From Planctomycetaceae bacterium (lineage in GTDB: Bacteria; Planctomycetota; Planctomycetia; Pirellulales; UBA1268), in contig CANHYS010000177.1 of assembly GCA_947464585.1 (NCBI GenBank), positions 1 to 5,712 on the forward strand: 5,712 nt of DNA. The letters run 5' to 3'. Below are positions 1 to 5,259 of this stretch, piece by piece. How positions within the stretch are numbered: the stretch's first letter is position 1; every line of letters starts with the position of its first letter. The notes beneath the pieces are model-generated. The model was not told the DNA's origin. It saw only the letters and a list, made by a program, of their open reading frames with translations, and searched no databases. Made by a program: the position numbers and the translations under genes.

Positions 1-435
1 AAAAGCCGTGAAGTCGCGGTCGTTGGTGATGCCACCCTCAGGACTGGCTGCGAGCAGGTTGCTCACCAGGCGGGCGCTCGGTCGATCCGCGCCCGAGGGG
101 GTCGAGATGCCGTCGCCATAGGCGGCCGGCGAGAGCCGCAGGAGGTTCTGGCCGGTGCTTCCCCAGGTGGGGTGGGCGACGTTGTTGCCGATCCCGTCGA
201 TCGACTCGGCCGGTAGCAGGGGAGCCGGCGGAGTGCCGACCGGATTGACCGACATCATCGACCGCGCTTCGAGCTGCTCCATCCAGGCCAAGGCGCCGGC
301 AGCGGAAGCGTGGCGGCGGTCTCGCTGAGTGCGACGCCGGCTGAAGGCGACGTTGGCCACGCCGCGTTTTGCTCCAGTCGACGCATGATCGATCAGCGAT
401 CCGCTCTGGCCCTGGTGCTTCGGTGTGCCGTTCAT
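1..435 (-). CDS. Animal-type haem peroxidase, N-terminal 145 residues (3' end outside window)
   Basis: The open frame starts at ATG 435-433 and runs without a stop to position 1, so only the N-terminus is present. Residues 1-50 are basic and polar. They are followed by WMEQLEARSMMS (51-62), which resembles the LEPR-XLL motif near the N-terminus of large exported planctomycete proteins. Residues 79-145 match the opening of bacterial animal-type haem peroxidase domains: IDGIGNN, a PTWG block, LLRLSPAAYGDGIS, RPSARLVSN and NDRDFTAF. The family's distal histidine segment normally follows directly and is off the window. A clean AAGGAG lies 7 nt before the ATG, which settles the start. Members oxidise substrates with peroxide using haem, and this one is probably exported or surface-attached (inference). 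The frame was chosen over an overlapping Arg/Pro-rich minus-strand reading (562-38), which shows no family signature. I see no convincing promoter in 436-558. Confidence 0.85.
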   Translation of the reverse strand, partial: MNGTPKHQGQSGSLIDHASTGAKRGVANVAFSRRRTQRDRRHASAAGALAWMEQLEARSMMSVNPVGTPPAPLLPAESIDGIGNNVAHPTWGSTGQNLLRLSPAAYGDGISTPSGADRPSARLVSNLLAASPEGGITNDRDFTAF

Positions 436-442
436 TGGTGAG

Positions 443-448
443 CTCCTT
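443..448 (-). promoter_or_regulatory. Ribosome binding site of the haem peroxidase gene
   Basis: The minus strand reads AAGGAG here, 7 nt before ATG 435. It decides the start codon and hence the reading frame, which is open at the window edge. Confidence 0.75.
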
Positions 449-558
449 GCTGCTGAAAACCCGCCCCGACCATCGTTCAACGGTGTCGTCGGGAGAAGGT
501 TTCGCACGAAGGAGACCGCAAACGGCGTGCCGGTAGCCTGGCGAAAGAGTCAGGCGAA

Positions 559-1755
559 TCAATTCCTCACAATCTGGTTGCCGGGGAGACGCCGGATCAG
601 CCGCCGCATTTCGAGGACACCGACCGTGGCGAGCACCTGCGAGGCGGCCAGACCGCTTGAGTCAACGACGTCGTCGATGCTCACAGGCCTTGGGTCTCCT
701 CCGGCCAGGACATCGCAGGTGTCCAGCACCTGCCGCTCGATGTCGCCGAGACGCAGTTCCGCGGCACTGGTGACCGCGCGTCCGTCGGCCGCGGTAGCCG
801 TCTCGAAGAGCGGCCCGAACTCCTCCAAGATGTCGTCCACACTCTCGACGAGCTTCGCGCCGTCGCGGATCAGCTGGTGGCAGCCCTTCGACATCCGGCA
901 GTCGATCGCCCCCGGGACCGCAAAGACTCCCCGCCCCTGTTCCGTCGCGAGCCGGGCCGTGATCAGGGCCCCCGATCGCTCCGCGGCCTGCACCACCACC
1001 ACGCCCAGCGACAATCCCGACACGATGCGATTCCGCTGTGGAAATGTGCCTGCCGCCGGGGCCGTGAGTGGCGGCAGTTCGCTGATCAGGGCACCTGAGT
1101 CGATGACCTCGCGGGCCAGATCGGCATGCTCCGGCGGGTAGATGTTGAGCACGCCGCTGCCAAGCACGGCGATCGTCCGTCCGCCCGCTTTGATTGCCCC
1201 CCGATGGGCGGCGGCGTCGATCCCACGGGCCAGGCCGCTCACGACCGTGTAGCCGGCGCGGGCGAGGCTGGCGCCGAGCTGTTCGGCGACCTTGAGGCCG
1301 TACGCGGTGGCGTGCCGGGCGCCGACGATGGCCACCGAGAGCGAGTCTTGCGGCAGGATCGCGCCACGGACGAAGAGCAGGCTGGGGGGGTCGTCGATCC
1401 GCGACAGAAGCGGCGGGTATCCATCCCGACCCTCCAACAGGATGTCGACCGACCGCTTCCTGCAGAGGGCGATCACATCGTCGGCGGTGGGATCGTCGCC
1501 GAGCGTGGGGATCGCTGCGGCGAGTTTGCGACTGATCCGACCGACCGAGGCGATCTCGGCAGGGCTGGCCGCGAACACGCCCTCGGGCGTGCCGAACCTA
1601 TCGAGCAACAGTCGCCGCAGACGGGAGCCGATGCCAGGCACGCAGGCGAGGCGGACATGGCCAAGAAGGTCGGGCGACAGATCGTCAGGCGGCATGGAAG
1701 GAGAAGACGAATGAGACGGCATGGGGCGAGACGCCAAGGCTTCGTACGTGAACAT
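559..1755 (-). CDS. dprA: DNA-processing protein DprA (Smf)
   Basis: DprA binds incoming single-stranded DNA in the cytoplasm and loads RecA during natural transformation. The 398-residue frame has the full family order. A helix-hairpin-helix-like region (about 33-72, VPGIGSRLRRLLLDRFG) comes first. The Rossmann-like core (about 105-305) carries VAIVGARHATAYG, VVSGLARGIDAAAHRGA, the YPPEHADL segment, FPQRNRIVSGLSLGVVVVQAAERSGALITA read as consecutive family blocks, and VFAVPG. A C-terminal winged-helix-like domain (about 333-396) follows. In the usual GxNxLI block the Asn is His (GCHQLIRDGA). Three starts are possible: ATG 1755, ATG 1722 and ATG 1695. None has a Shine-Dalgarno sequence. I kept 1755 because a promoter-like pair puts the expected transcription start at about that codon, though family alignment alone would fit 1722 or 1695. 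The function is clear; the start is moderately certain. It is a single gene with 123 bp to the peroxidase gene downstream. Confidence 0.95.
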   Translation of the reverse strand: MFTYEALASRPMPSHSSSPSMPPDDLSPDLLGHVRLACVPGIGSRLRRLLLDRFGTPEGVFAASPAEIASVGRISRKLAAAIPTLGDDPTADDVIALCRKRSVDILLEGRDGYPPLLSRIDDPPSLLFVRGAILPQDSLSVAIVGARHATAYGLKVAEQLGASLARAGYTVVSGLARGIDAAAHRGAIKAGGRTIAVLGSGVLNIYPPEHADLAREVIDSGALISELPPLTAPAAGTFPQRNRIVSGLSLGVVVVQAAERSGALITARLATEQGRGVFAVPGAIDCRMSKGCHQLIRDGAKLVESVDDILEEFGPLFETATAADGRAVTSAAELRLGDIERQVLDTCDVLAGGDPRPVSIDDVVDSSGLAASQVLATVGVLEMRRLIRRLPGNQIVRN

Positions 1756-1762
1756 TTGTCAC

Positions 1763-1791
1763 GTTGTAGCAGGCGATTCCAGTCCCGTCAA
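1763..1791 (-). promoter_or_regulatory. Candidate dprA promoter, possibly giving a leaderless mRNA
   Basis: On the minus strand TTGACG (1791-1786) and TACAAC (1768-1763) are separated by exactly 17 bp, a sigma-70-like pair (5/6 and 4/6 matches). Only 7 nt separate the -10 from ATG 1755, so transcription would begin at or next to the start codon. This agrees with the missing Shine-Dalgarno sequence. Confidence 0.45.
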
Positions 1792-1811
1792 AACCCCATC
1801 CCCGTCAAAAC
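1784..1811. repeat. 11-bp direct repeat, period 17
   Basis: CCCGTCAAAAC occurs at 1784-1794 and again at 1801-1811. On the minus strand each copy holds GTTTTGACGGG, so the candidate -35 hexamer TTGACG is present twice upstream of dprA. It could be a duplicated -35 or a pair of binding sites; I cannot tell which. Confidence 0.6.
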
Positions 1812-1844
1812 GAGGGCGTCAGACGCGGCCGCCGCAACCAGCAA

Positions 1845-2240
1845 TCAGCCGGTGGCGCACTTGAGTTCGGCGAGATGCTGGGCCGTGCCCACCAGCCGAT
1901 CCCAGTTCTTCTCCACGTATTCCGGCGGGCCGCCGATCTGGGCCACGACCTGGGCCACCTGCTCGGTCGGCACCATCTCGATGGCGTCCCAGGGGCAGAC
2001 CTTGAGGTCGTAGGGATTCGATTTCTTGCCGGGAATATGGACGCAGACCTCGCAGCCCACGCACCGCTCGATATCGATCTCGCACCAGCTCTGCAGGTTG
2101 TGAAACTGGTCGAATTGCTGCACCTTGAAGATGCAGTCGACCGGGCAGACCTCCAGGCACGACTCGCACCCGGTGCAGTTGTCGGCGTTGATGACCGCCA
2201 GTTCCTTGGGCAGCTTTTTGCGGGGACCTGCTTTTGCCAT
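1845..2240 (-). CDS. Dicluster 4Fe-4S ferredoxin-like protein
   Basis: This is a 131-residue soluble electron carrier with two ferredoxin cluster motifs. The first is standard: C22-x2-C25-x2-C28-x3-C32-P, spanning NCTGCESCLEVCP. The second starts normally, C60-x2-C63-x2-C66, but the fourth cysteine (C82, followed by P83) comes after 15 residues instead of 3, with a HIPGKKSNPYDLK insert. C36 and C53 are further cysteines. The basic N-terminus (KAGPRKKLPK) shows no signal peptide or membrane helix, so the protein is probably cytoplasmic. The C-terminus (about 104-131, PPEYVEKNWDRL onward) is an extra helical tail. The start is ATG 2240. The frame stays open upstream to a TTG at 2627, but that extension is low-complexity and unlike ferredoxins. 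No Shine-Dalgarno sequence is visible. The redox partner is unknown, since dprA downstream has its own promoter-like site and is not a functional relative. Confidence 0.88.
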   Translation of the reverse strand: MAKAGPRKKLPKELAVINADNCTGCESCLEVCPVDCIFKVQQFDQFHNLQSWCEIDIERCVGCEVCVHIPGKKSNPYDLKVCPWDAIEMVPTEQVAQVVAQIGGPPEYVEKNWDRLVGTAQHLAELKCATG

Positions 2241-2266
2241 GGTGGTGTGATCGGCTGGGGGAGCGG

Positions 2267-2291
2267 GTGGACTGAAGCTGTGGACTGAAGC
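2267..2291. repeat. 12-bp direct repeat upstream of the ferredoxin gene
   Basis: GTGGACTGAAGC is present at 2267-2278 and 2280-2291, one base apart, 27-51 bp before the ferredoxin start. It may be a simple slippage duplication or a paired regulator site. Confidence 0.65.
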
Positions 2292-2439
2292 CCAGATTAT
2301 TCCGAGCTGATTCCGGTCCGTCTCGACGCCCTTATGGTAGCCGCCGGCGTCGGGCTGTCCAAATTGGGCTACCGATCCCGGCTCCAAGTGGCCCGCGTGT
2401 GCCAAACCCCTCCGGCCGGTGGGCGGAGCCGACGGGGCC

Positions 2440-2466
2440 AGCGTGCGGCTATTCCGCGGCGAGGCC
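2440..2466. repeat. 27-bp direct repeat, copy 1
   Basis: All 27 bases are identical, in the same orientation, to 3465-3491. The unit begins AGCGTGCGG, has CTATTCCGCGG in the middle and ends CGAGGCC. A CGACGG motif lies just upstream of both copies (4 bp before this one, 2 bp before the other). Here it lies in non-coding DNA between the ferredoxin and the two small genes. Confidence 0.9.
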
Positions 2467-2630
2467 CGTTCGGCTCCGGACCCTAGCAGTCCGTGGATAA
2501 AGTCGTCTGCCGCCGGAAGTGGCTGTTCTCGGCGCAGCAAACGCCAACTGGTCCCTCGACGGGGACGTTTCCTGCGGTCGACTTCGTGGAACTGATTTTC
2601 ACGCCGCTGCGAGGCTGAATCGCCCAAGGA

Positions 2631-2648
2631 TGGCTTTTTCCAAAGCCA
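2631..2648 (-). terminator. Hairpin directly after the two-gene module
   Basis: The minus strand has a perfect 7-bp stem TGGCTTT/AAAGCCA closed by GGAA, a GNRA-type tetraloop. It begins one base after the TAA of the 67-residue gene. No U-run follows, so it may terminate inefficiently, stabilise the mRNA 3' end, or need another factor. Confidence 0.5.
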
Positions 2649-2649
2649 G

Positions 2650-2853
2650 TTAGCGGGGCGTAGCGAGTCGTGTCTCCTCGCGGCTCTCGAAAGAGGCGAG
2701 TTCCTCGTTGATTTTCGCGATCATTTTTCGGACGCCAGCCTTGGTGAATCCCTTCTCACCAATGGGATGCTCGCGTTCGAGATCAGCGATGCGCTGTTCG
2801 AGTATCCGCAGGTCGCTGTGCGCTTTTTCGTACTCCATGGCATTGGAAATCAC
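2650..2853 (-). CDS. Small helical charged protein, possible partner or antitoxin of the DUF6932-like protein
   Basis: This is a 67-residue protein of unknown function. It starts at GTG 2853, whose bases overlap the TGA of the upstream gene (GTGA, 4-bp overlap). A perfect GGAGGTGAT Shine-Dalgarno sequence puts GGAGG 7 nt before that GTG; ATG 2838 is a less likely alternative. Residues 7-31 (EYEKAHSDLRILEQRIADLEREHPI) and 40-60 (VRKMIAKINEELASFE) read as two amphipathic, coiled-coil-prone helices linked by GEKGFTKAG. There are no cysteines, signal peptide or membrane segment. Small helical proteins of this pattern often sit beside toxin-like genes. Together with the translational coupling, this suggests it binds or controls the upstream product (inference). 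It could also be a DNA-binding autoregulator, but no helix-turn-helix is evident. Confidence 0.72.
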   Translation of the reverse strand: MISNAMEYEKAHSDLRILEQRIADLEREHPIGEKGFTKAGVRKMIAKINEELASFESREETRLATPR

Positions 2854-3275
2854 AGCATCACCTCCACGAGTCCCTTGCGTACCGAAGAGTCGTTCGTCCG
2901 ACTGAAAAAGTCTATCCAATCATTCCAATCCCGGCCATCTTCAGCTGCGAAGAGATGTTCATCCGCACGAGCACCAAGGATTTCCGCCAACACGATGGCG
3001 TCAACGTTTCCTCTTGTCATGCGTTCGGCGAAATCCGCCCCTAGCCAAACGACAGCATCGACATCGTTGGGAACTTCCTTTGCCGTCACGAAACTACCGT
3101 TCAAACAAAATCGCTTTGACCCAGCCGAACGACAGAGCCGCAGCCAGTGACTCACTGTTCTGCCTAGTCGCTTTCTTTCCGGGGACCCGACCGCGAATCG
3201 TGCAAGGGTCTCAGTCTCGGTCGCCCGATGCAATCCTGCGGGTAGCAGGCCGTCCAGGCAAAAAGGCGGGATCAA
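2850..3275 (-). CDS. DUF6932-like protein, putative minimal nucleotidyltransferase fold
   Basis: This 141-residue protein opens with (M)IPPFCLDGLLPAGLHRAT, which matches my memory of the DUF6932 N-terminal pattern (IPPF-x-DGLLPPGIHxAT). The centre, LNGSFVTAKEVPNDVDAVV (58-76), has the Pol-beta-type nucleotidyltransferase signature: G60-S61 followed ten residues later by D71-V-D73. A third catalytic acid is not obvious. If active, it would transfer a nucleotide to a protein, RNA or small molecule; the substrate is unknown. The start is TTG 3275 with GGAG 10 nt upstream, about 32 nt after the predicted transcription start. A TTG further upstream (3332) lies between the -35 and -10 and is excluded. 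It overlaps the next gene by 4 bp. GC is lower than in neighbouring genes, suggesting transfer. Family confidence is moderate to good; biochemical role is inference. Confidence 0.78.
   Translation of the reverse strand: MIPPFCLDGLLPAGLHRATETETLARFAVGSPERKRLGRTVSHWLRLCRSAGSKRFCLNGSFVTAKEVPNDVDAVVWLGADFAERMTRGNVDAIVLAEILGARADEHLFAAEDGRDWNDWIDFFSRTNDSSVRKGLVEVML
2857..2865 (-). promoter_or_regulatory. Full-consensus ribosome binding site inside the upstream gene
   Basis: The minus strand reads GGAGGTGAT within the last codons of the DUF6932-like gene, with GGAGG 7 nt before GTG 2853. It fixes the start of the 67-residue protein and suggests strong, coupled translation of the second gene. Confidence 0.75.
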
Positions 3276-3285
3276 GGCGGTTGAA

Positions 3286-3289
3286 CTCC
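3286..3289 (-). promoter_or_regulatory. Ribosome binding site of the DUF6932-like gene
   Basis: The minus strand has GGAG, 10 nt before TTG 3275. It is short and slightly far from the start, so translation is probably weaker than for the downstream gene. Confidence 0.45.
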
Positions 3290-3313
3290 GGACCGGACAC
3301 GCTGGCTGGAGAA

Positions 3314-3342
3314 TGTATACACGCGTACACAACCTCTGTCAA
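3314..3342 (-). promoter_or_regulatory. Sigma-70-type promoter of the two-gene module
   Basis: On the minus strand a consensus -35 TTGACA (3342-3337) is followed after exactly 17 bp by TATACA (3319-3314). Transcription would start near 3307, giving a leader of about 32 nt before TTG 3275 and its GGAG. It is the best promoter match in the window and serves only the two small genes. Confidence 0.7.
3315..3330. promoter_or_regulatory. Operator-like dyad over the -10/spacer
   Basis: The 16-bp sequence GTATACACGCGTACAC is a quasi-palindrome (GTRTACRCGYGTAYAC, 12 of 16 positions symmetric). It covers most of the -10 hexamer and 11 bp of the spacer. A dimeric repressor bound here would block the promoter, as in autoregulated toxin-antitoxin operons. 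No protein is assigned to it. Confidence 0.45.
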
Positions 3343-3390
3343 TCGGTGTCGACGGCCGCACGGCATGCTGGCGGCTGCATGCTGCGGGTG

Positions 3391-3429
3391 CGGGAGCGAT
3401 GCTCTCGCCGGATATGAAAGTCGCTCCCG
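3391..3429 (-). terminator. Inverted repeat downstream of the FecR-LamG gene
   Basis: CGGGAGCGA (3391-3399) and TCGCTCCCG (3421-3429) form a perfect 9-bp stem with a 21-nt loop, 45 bp past the FecR-LamG stop. The loop is long and there is no U-run after it on the minus strand, so its role as a terminator is uncertain. Confidence 0.35.
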
Positions 3430-3455
3430 TCCCTATTTATTCGTCCCTATTTATT
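3428..3455. repeat. Perfect tandem repeat, 2 x 14 bp
   Basis: CGTCCCTATTTATT occurs twice without a gap (3428-3441, 3442-3455). It is an AT-rich patch in GC-rich surroundings, between the FecR-LamG stop and the hairpin. On the minus strand each unit contains TAA and TAG triplets, so it also blocks read-through in more than one frame. Confidence 0.85.
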
Positions 3456-3464
3456 GCGACGGTG

Positions 3465-3491
3465 AGCGTGCGGCTATTCCGCGGCGAGGCC
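3465..3491. repeat. 27-bp direct repeat, copy 2, overlapping a gene's 3' end
   Basis: Identical over 27 bp to 2440-2466. This copy encodes the last five residues (GLAAE) and the TAG stop of the FecR-LamG protein plus 9 bases beyond it. The pair encloses the two-gene module and its promoter, about 1 kb. Confidence 0.9.
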
Positions 3492-5249
3492 GGTCTTGCT
3501 GTTGAAGATCCGCGTCTGGCCCTCGGTGATGCGGGTGATCGCCTGCCACCGCGGCGCGTTGGGCCGGGTGGGCCGCGGGCCGAAGTAGGTCTCGCCGCGG
3601 CGGGCGCGCTCGTGGTGCTCGGCGATCTCGTCGGCTGTGAGGGCGAAGTCGTAGAGGGCCAGTTCGTCGATGACGCCGTGGAAGTTCTCGTTGCCAATAT
3701 GGCTGCCGATGAAAGCCGGCTCCGGCCCGCCGCTCACGATGAGCGTGCCGGCGGGGCACACATGCTCGCATCGGAGCGTGCCGTCGATGAAGATCGCCTT
3801 GCGGCCGGTGAAACTGTCGTAGGTTGCGACGACATGATGCGGCCTGCCGTCGGTGAGTTCGGCTACGGTGGGCCGGCCCTCGCGGCCGTCGAGCGGCATG
3901 TCGAGCTCCCTGTAGTTGCGACCGGCCAGATTAAGTCCGAAGGAGAGGCAGGGGCCGCTGGGCACCGCCGGCTCGGAGAATCCGGCATTGATGTCCCCGT
4001 CATTTTGAAAGCTCAGCAACACGCGACAGTTGCCGTCTTCCTTGCGATAGATTTCGTCGTAGTCCATCGACGCTGCGGTCCAGTGCGAGATGATCAGCGC
4101 CTCGACCGTGATCCCCTCGGCGGCCGAAAGTGTGCCGAGGCCAACCTTCTCGCCGGTGCCGCCCTGCACCCGGGCGAACGAGCCCGTGGAATTGTCGAAC
4201 CGGACGGCTCCTTGGCCGACAATGCCATCGCAGCGTTGCAGGGCATCGCCAAACGCGGCCGGTAGCGACTGCACCGCGTCGGTCGTGACACGCTGGTCGC
4301 TGCCTCGCTGGTCGTTACCGCGGTCGTCAAACGGCCAGTGGCAGACCGGCAGCCGCACGCGAGACTGCACTTCGACATCGCCGTCGAGCACCGTCACCGC
4401 CACGCGGTCGGCATCGAGCTGGCTGACGCGGAATTCCGTGCCGAGGTCGACCACACGGAGATTGGATGTCACCACGGAGAACGTCTTGGTGGGATCCTCG
4501 ACCCGGGCCAGCACGCTGCCGCTGTAGAGGGCGCCTGAATCGCCACTGGCGAACCCGAACCGCGACGATCCCTCCAGCCGCACGTCGGCGCCGTCGGAAG
4601 ACGTGAGCCGCATGCCGCCGGCGGCAGACTCGACGGTGGAGGGCGTGATGTCCCGGTCGGTCGCCGCAGTGTCGGCAGCGTTGTTCTGTGCATCATCGTT
4701 GTGCAGCACCGCCACGGTCGTGATCGGCAGCTGCCGGTTGTCGTAGTGCAGATCGTTCGGCTCGGCGGGGGCGACGGCGGGCACCGCGAGACGGTCGGGG
4801 ACGGCCCGTCGTGGCGCCGCCGGCTCTGTCAGGATCAGGGCCAGACAGGCGGCGGCCAAGAGCAGGCCTGCGGCGAGGGCGGCGGTGTTCTTTCGACCGT
4901 GGCGACACGATTGCATCGTGTCGGGCTTGGGGCCGGATTCGGCAAGTTGAAAACTTGCCGCCACGGGGGAGCGGAAACCCTCGTGCCCTTCTGGGGTCGG
5001 TTCATACCCCAGCGCCACGGGCGTGGCGGCCAGTTGGGCGTGGAGCAAGGAAGCATCGAGGAACGCCTGCCGCGACATCGGATCCTGGGTGAGCAGCAAT
5101 TCCAGTTCGGCGGTCTCCGGCGTGCCAAGCGTGCCGTTGAGATAGTCGGCTGTCAGCGACAGGAGTCGCTCGTGGACGTCGCGGTGCTGGTCGTCATTTT
5201 GCATGTCGTCGTTTGGCATGTTCTGGTCGGGCACGTGCTGGTCGTTCAT
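3474..5249 (-). CDS. FecR-LamG membrane protein, putative partner of the ECF sigma factor
   Basis: This 591-residue protein probably senses or binds something outside the cytoplasm and passes a signal to the adjacent sigma factor (inference). Order: an N/D/Q/H-rich start (1-25); a helical, anti-sigma-like region (26-75, HERLLSLTADYLNGTL and TAELELLLTQDPMSRQAF) without zinc-binding cysteines; one membrane helix (about 122-141, TAALAAGLLLAAACLALIL); a FecR domain (about 208-296, including FSVVTSNLRVVDLGTEFRV and VTVLDGDVEVQ); and a LamG/jelly-roll domain (about 300-545, HWPFDD, TVEALI, HHVVATYD, KAIFIDG, FHGVIDELALYDFALTADEI). The start is ATG 5249, 10 bp after the sigma stop. A longer frame begins only at TTG 5309 inside the sigma gene. 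No Shine-Dalgarno sequence is visible, so translation may be coupled. The stop lies in a 27-bp repeat shared with 2440-2466. Confidence 0.88.
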   Translation of the reverse strand: MNDQHVPDQNMPNDDMQNDDQHRDVHERLLSLTADYLNGTLGTPETAELELLLTQDPMSRQAFLDASLLHAQLAATPVALGYEPTPEGHEGFRSPVAASFQLAESGPKPDTMQSCRHGRKNTAALAAGLLLAAACLALILTEPAAPRRAVPDRLAVPAVAPAEPNDLHYDNRQLPITTVAVLHNDDAQNNAADTAATDRDITPSTVESAAGGMRLTSSDGADVRLEGSSRFGFASGDSGALYSGSVLARVEDPTKTFSVVTSNLRVVDLGTEFRVSQLDADRVAVTVLDGDVEVQSRVRLPVCHWPFDDRGNDQRGSDQRVTTDAVQSLPAAFGDALQRCDGIVGQGAVRFDNSTGSFARVQGGTGEKVGLGTLSAAEGITVEALIISHWTAASMDYDEIYRKEDGNCRVLLSFQNDGDINAGFSEPAVPSGPCLSFGLNLAGRNYRELDMPLDGREGRPTVAELTDGRPHHVVATYDSFTGRKAIFIDGTLRCEHVCPAGTLIVSGGPEPAFIGSHIGNENFHGVIDELALYDFALTADEIAEHHERARRGETYFGPRPTRPNAPRWQAITRITEGQTRIFNSKTGLAAE

Positions 5250-5259
5250 ATTGAGGGGT

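Larger units (their letters stand above)
2241..2649. other. About 410 bp without a convincing gene
   Basis: Frames here are open in places but give Arg/Pro/Ser-rich peptides with no family signature, good start or ribosome binding site. The stretch contains a 12-bp direct repeat just upstream of the ferredoxin gene (2267-2291), one copy of a 27-bp repeat (2440-2466) and a hairpin (2631-2648). A weak promoter-like pair for the ferredoxin (TTGGAC, 17 bp, TACCAT on the minus strand, about 2336-2364) is not strong enough to call. The part at about 2467-2640 may be a remnant of inserted DNA; I do not recognise it. Confidence 0.5.

Noticed and set aside
536..555. GCCTG/CAGGC inverted repeat downstream of dprA
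   Set aside because: Only a 5-bp stem with a 10-nt loop and no U-run, too weak to call a terminator.
38..562. 174-residue minus-strand reading frame
   Set aside because: It overlaps the haem peroxidase frame in another phase, is Arg/Pro-rich, and shows no family signature. The peroxidase frame has a good ribosome binding site and recognisable blocks.
1816..1832. GCGTCAGACGC and GCGGCCGC palindromes after the ferredoxin gene
   Set aside because: Loops are absent or one base, so no RNA hairpin forms, and short GC palindromes are expected by chance here.
2241..2627. N-terminal extension of the ferredoxin to a TTG at 2627
   Set aside because: The extra 129 residues are low-complexity with no ribosome binding site, and the ferredoxin domain is complete from ATG 2240.
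2467..2640. Possible insertion-sequence remnant
   Set aside because: I noticed an unexplained stretch but found no terminal inverted repeats, target duplication or transposase motif.
3014..4265. Long plus-strand open frames (3014-3505, 3399-4265) and others at 425-2013 and 4701-5333
   Set aside because: They lie opposite well-supported minus-strand genes or repeats and have no recognisable domains; long antisense frames are normal in GC-rich DNA.
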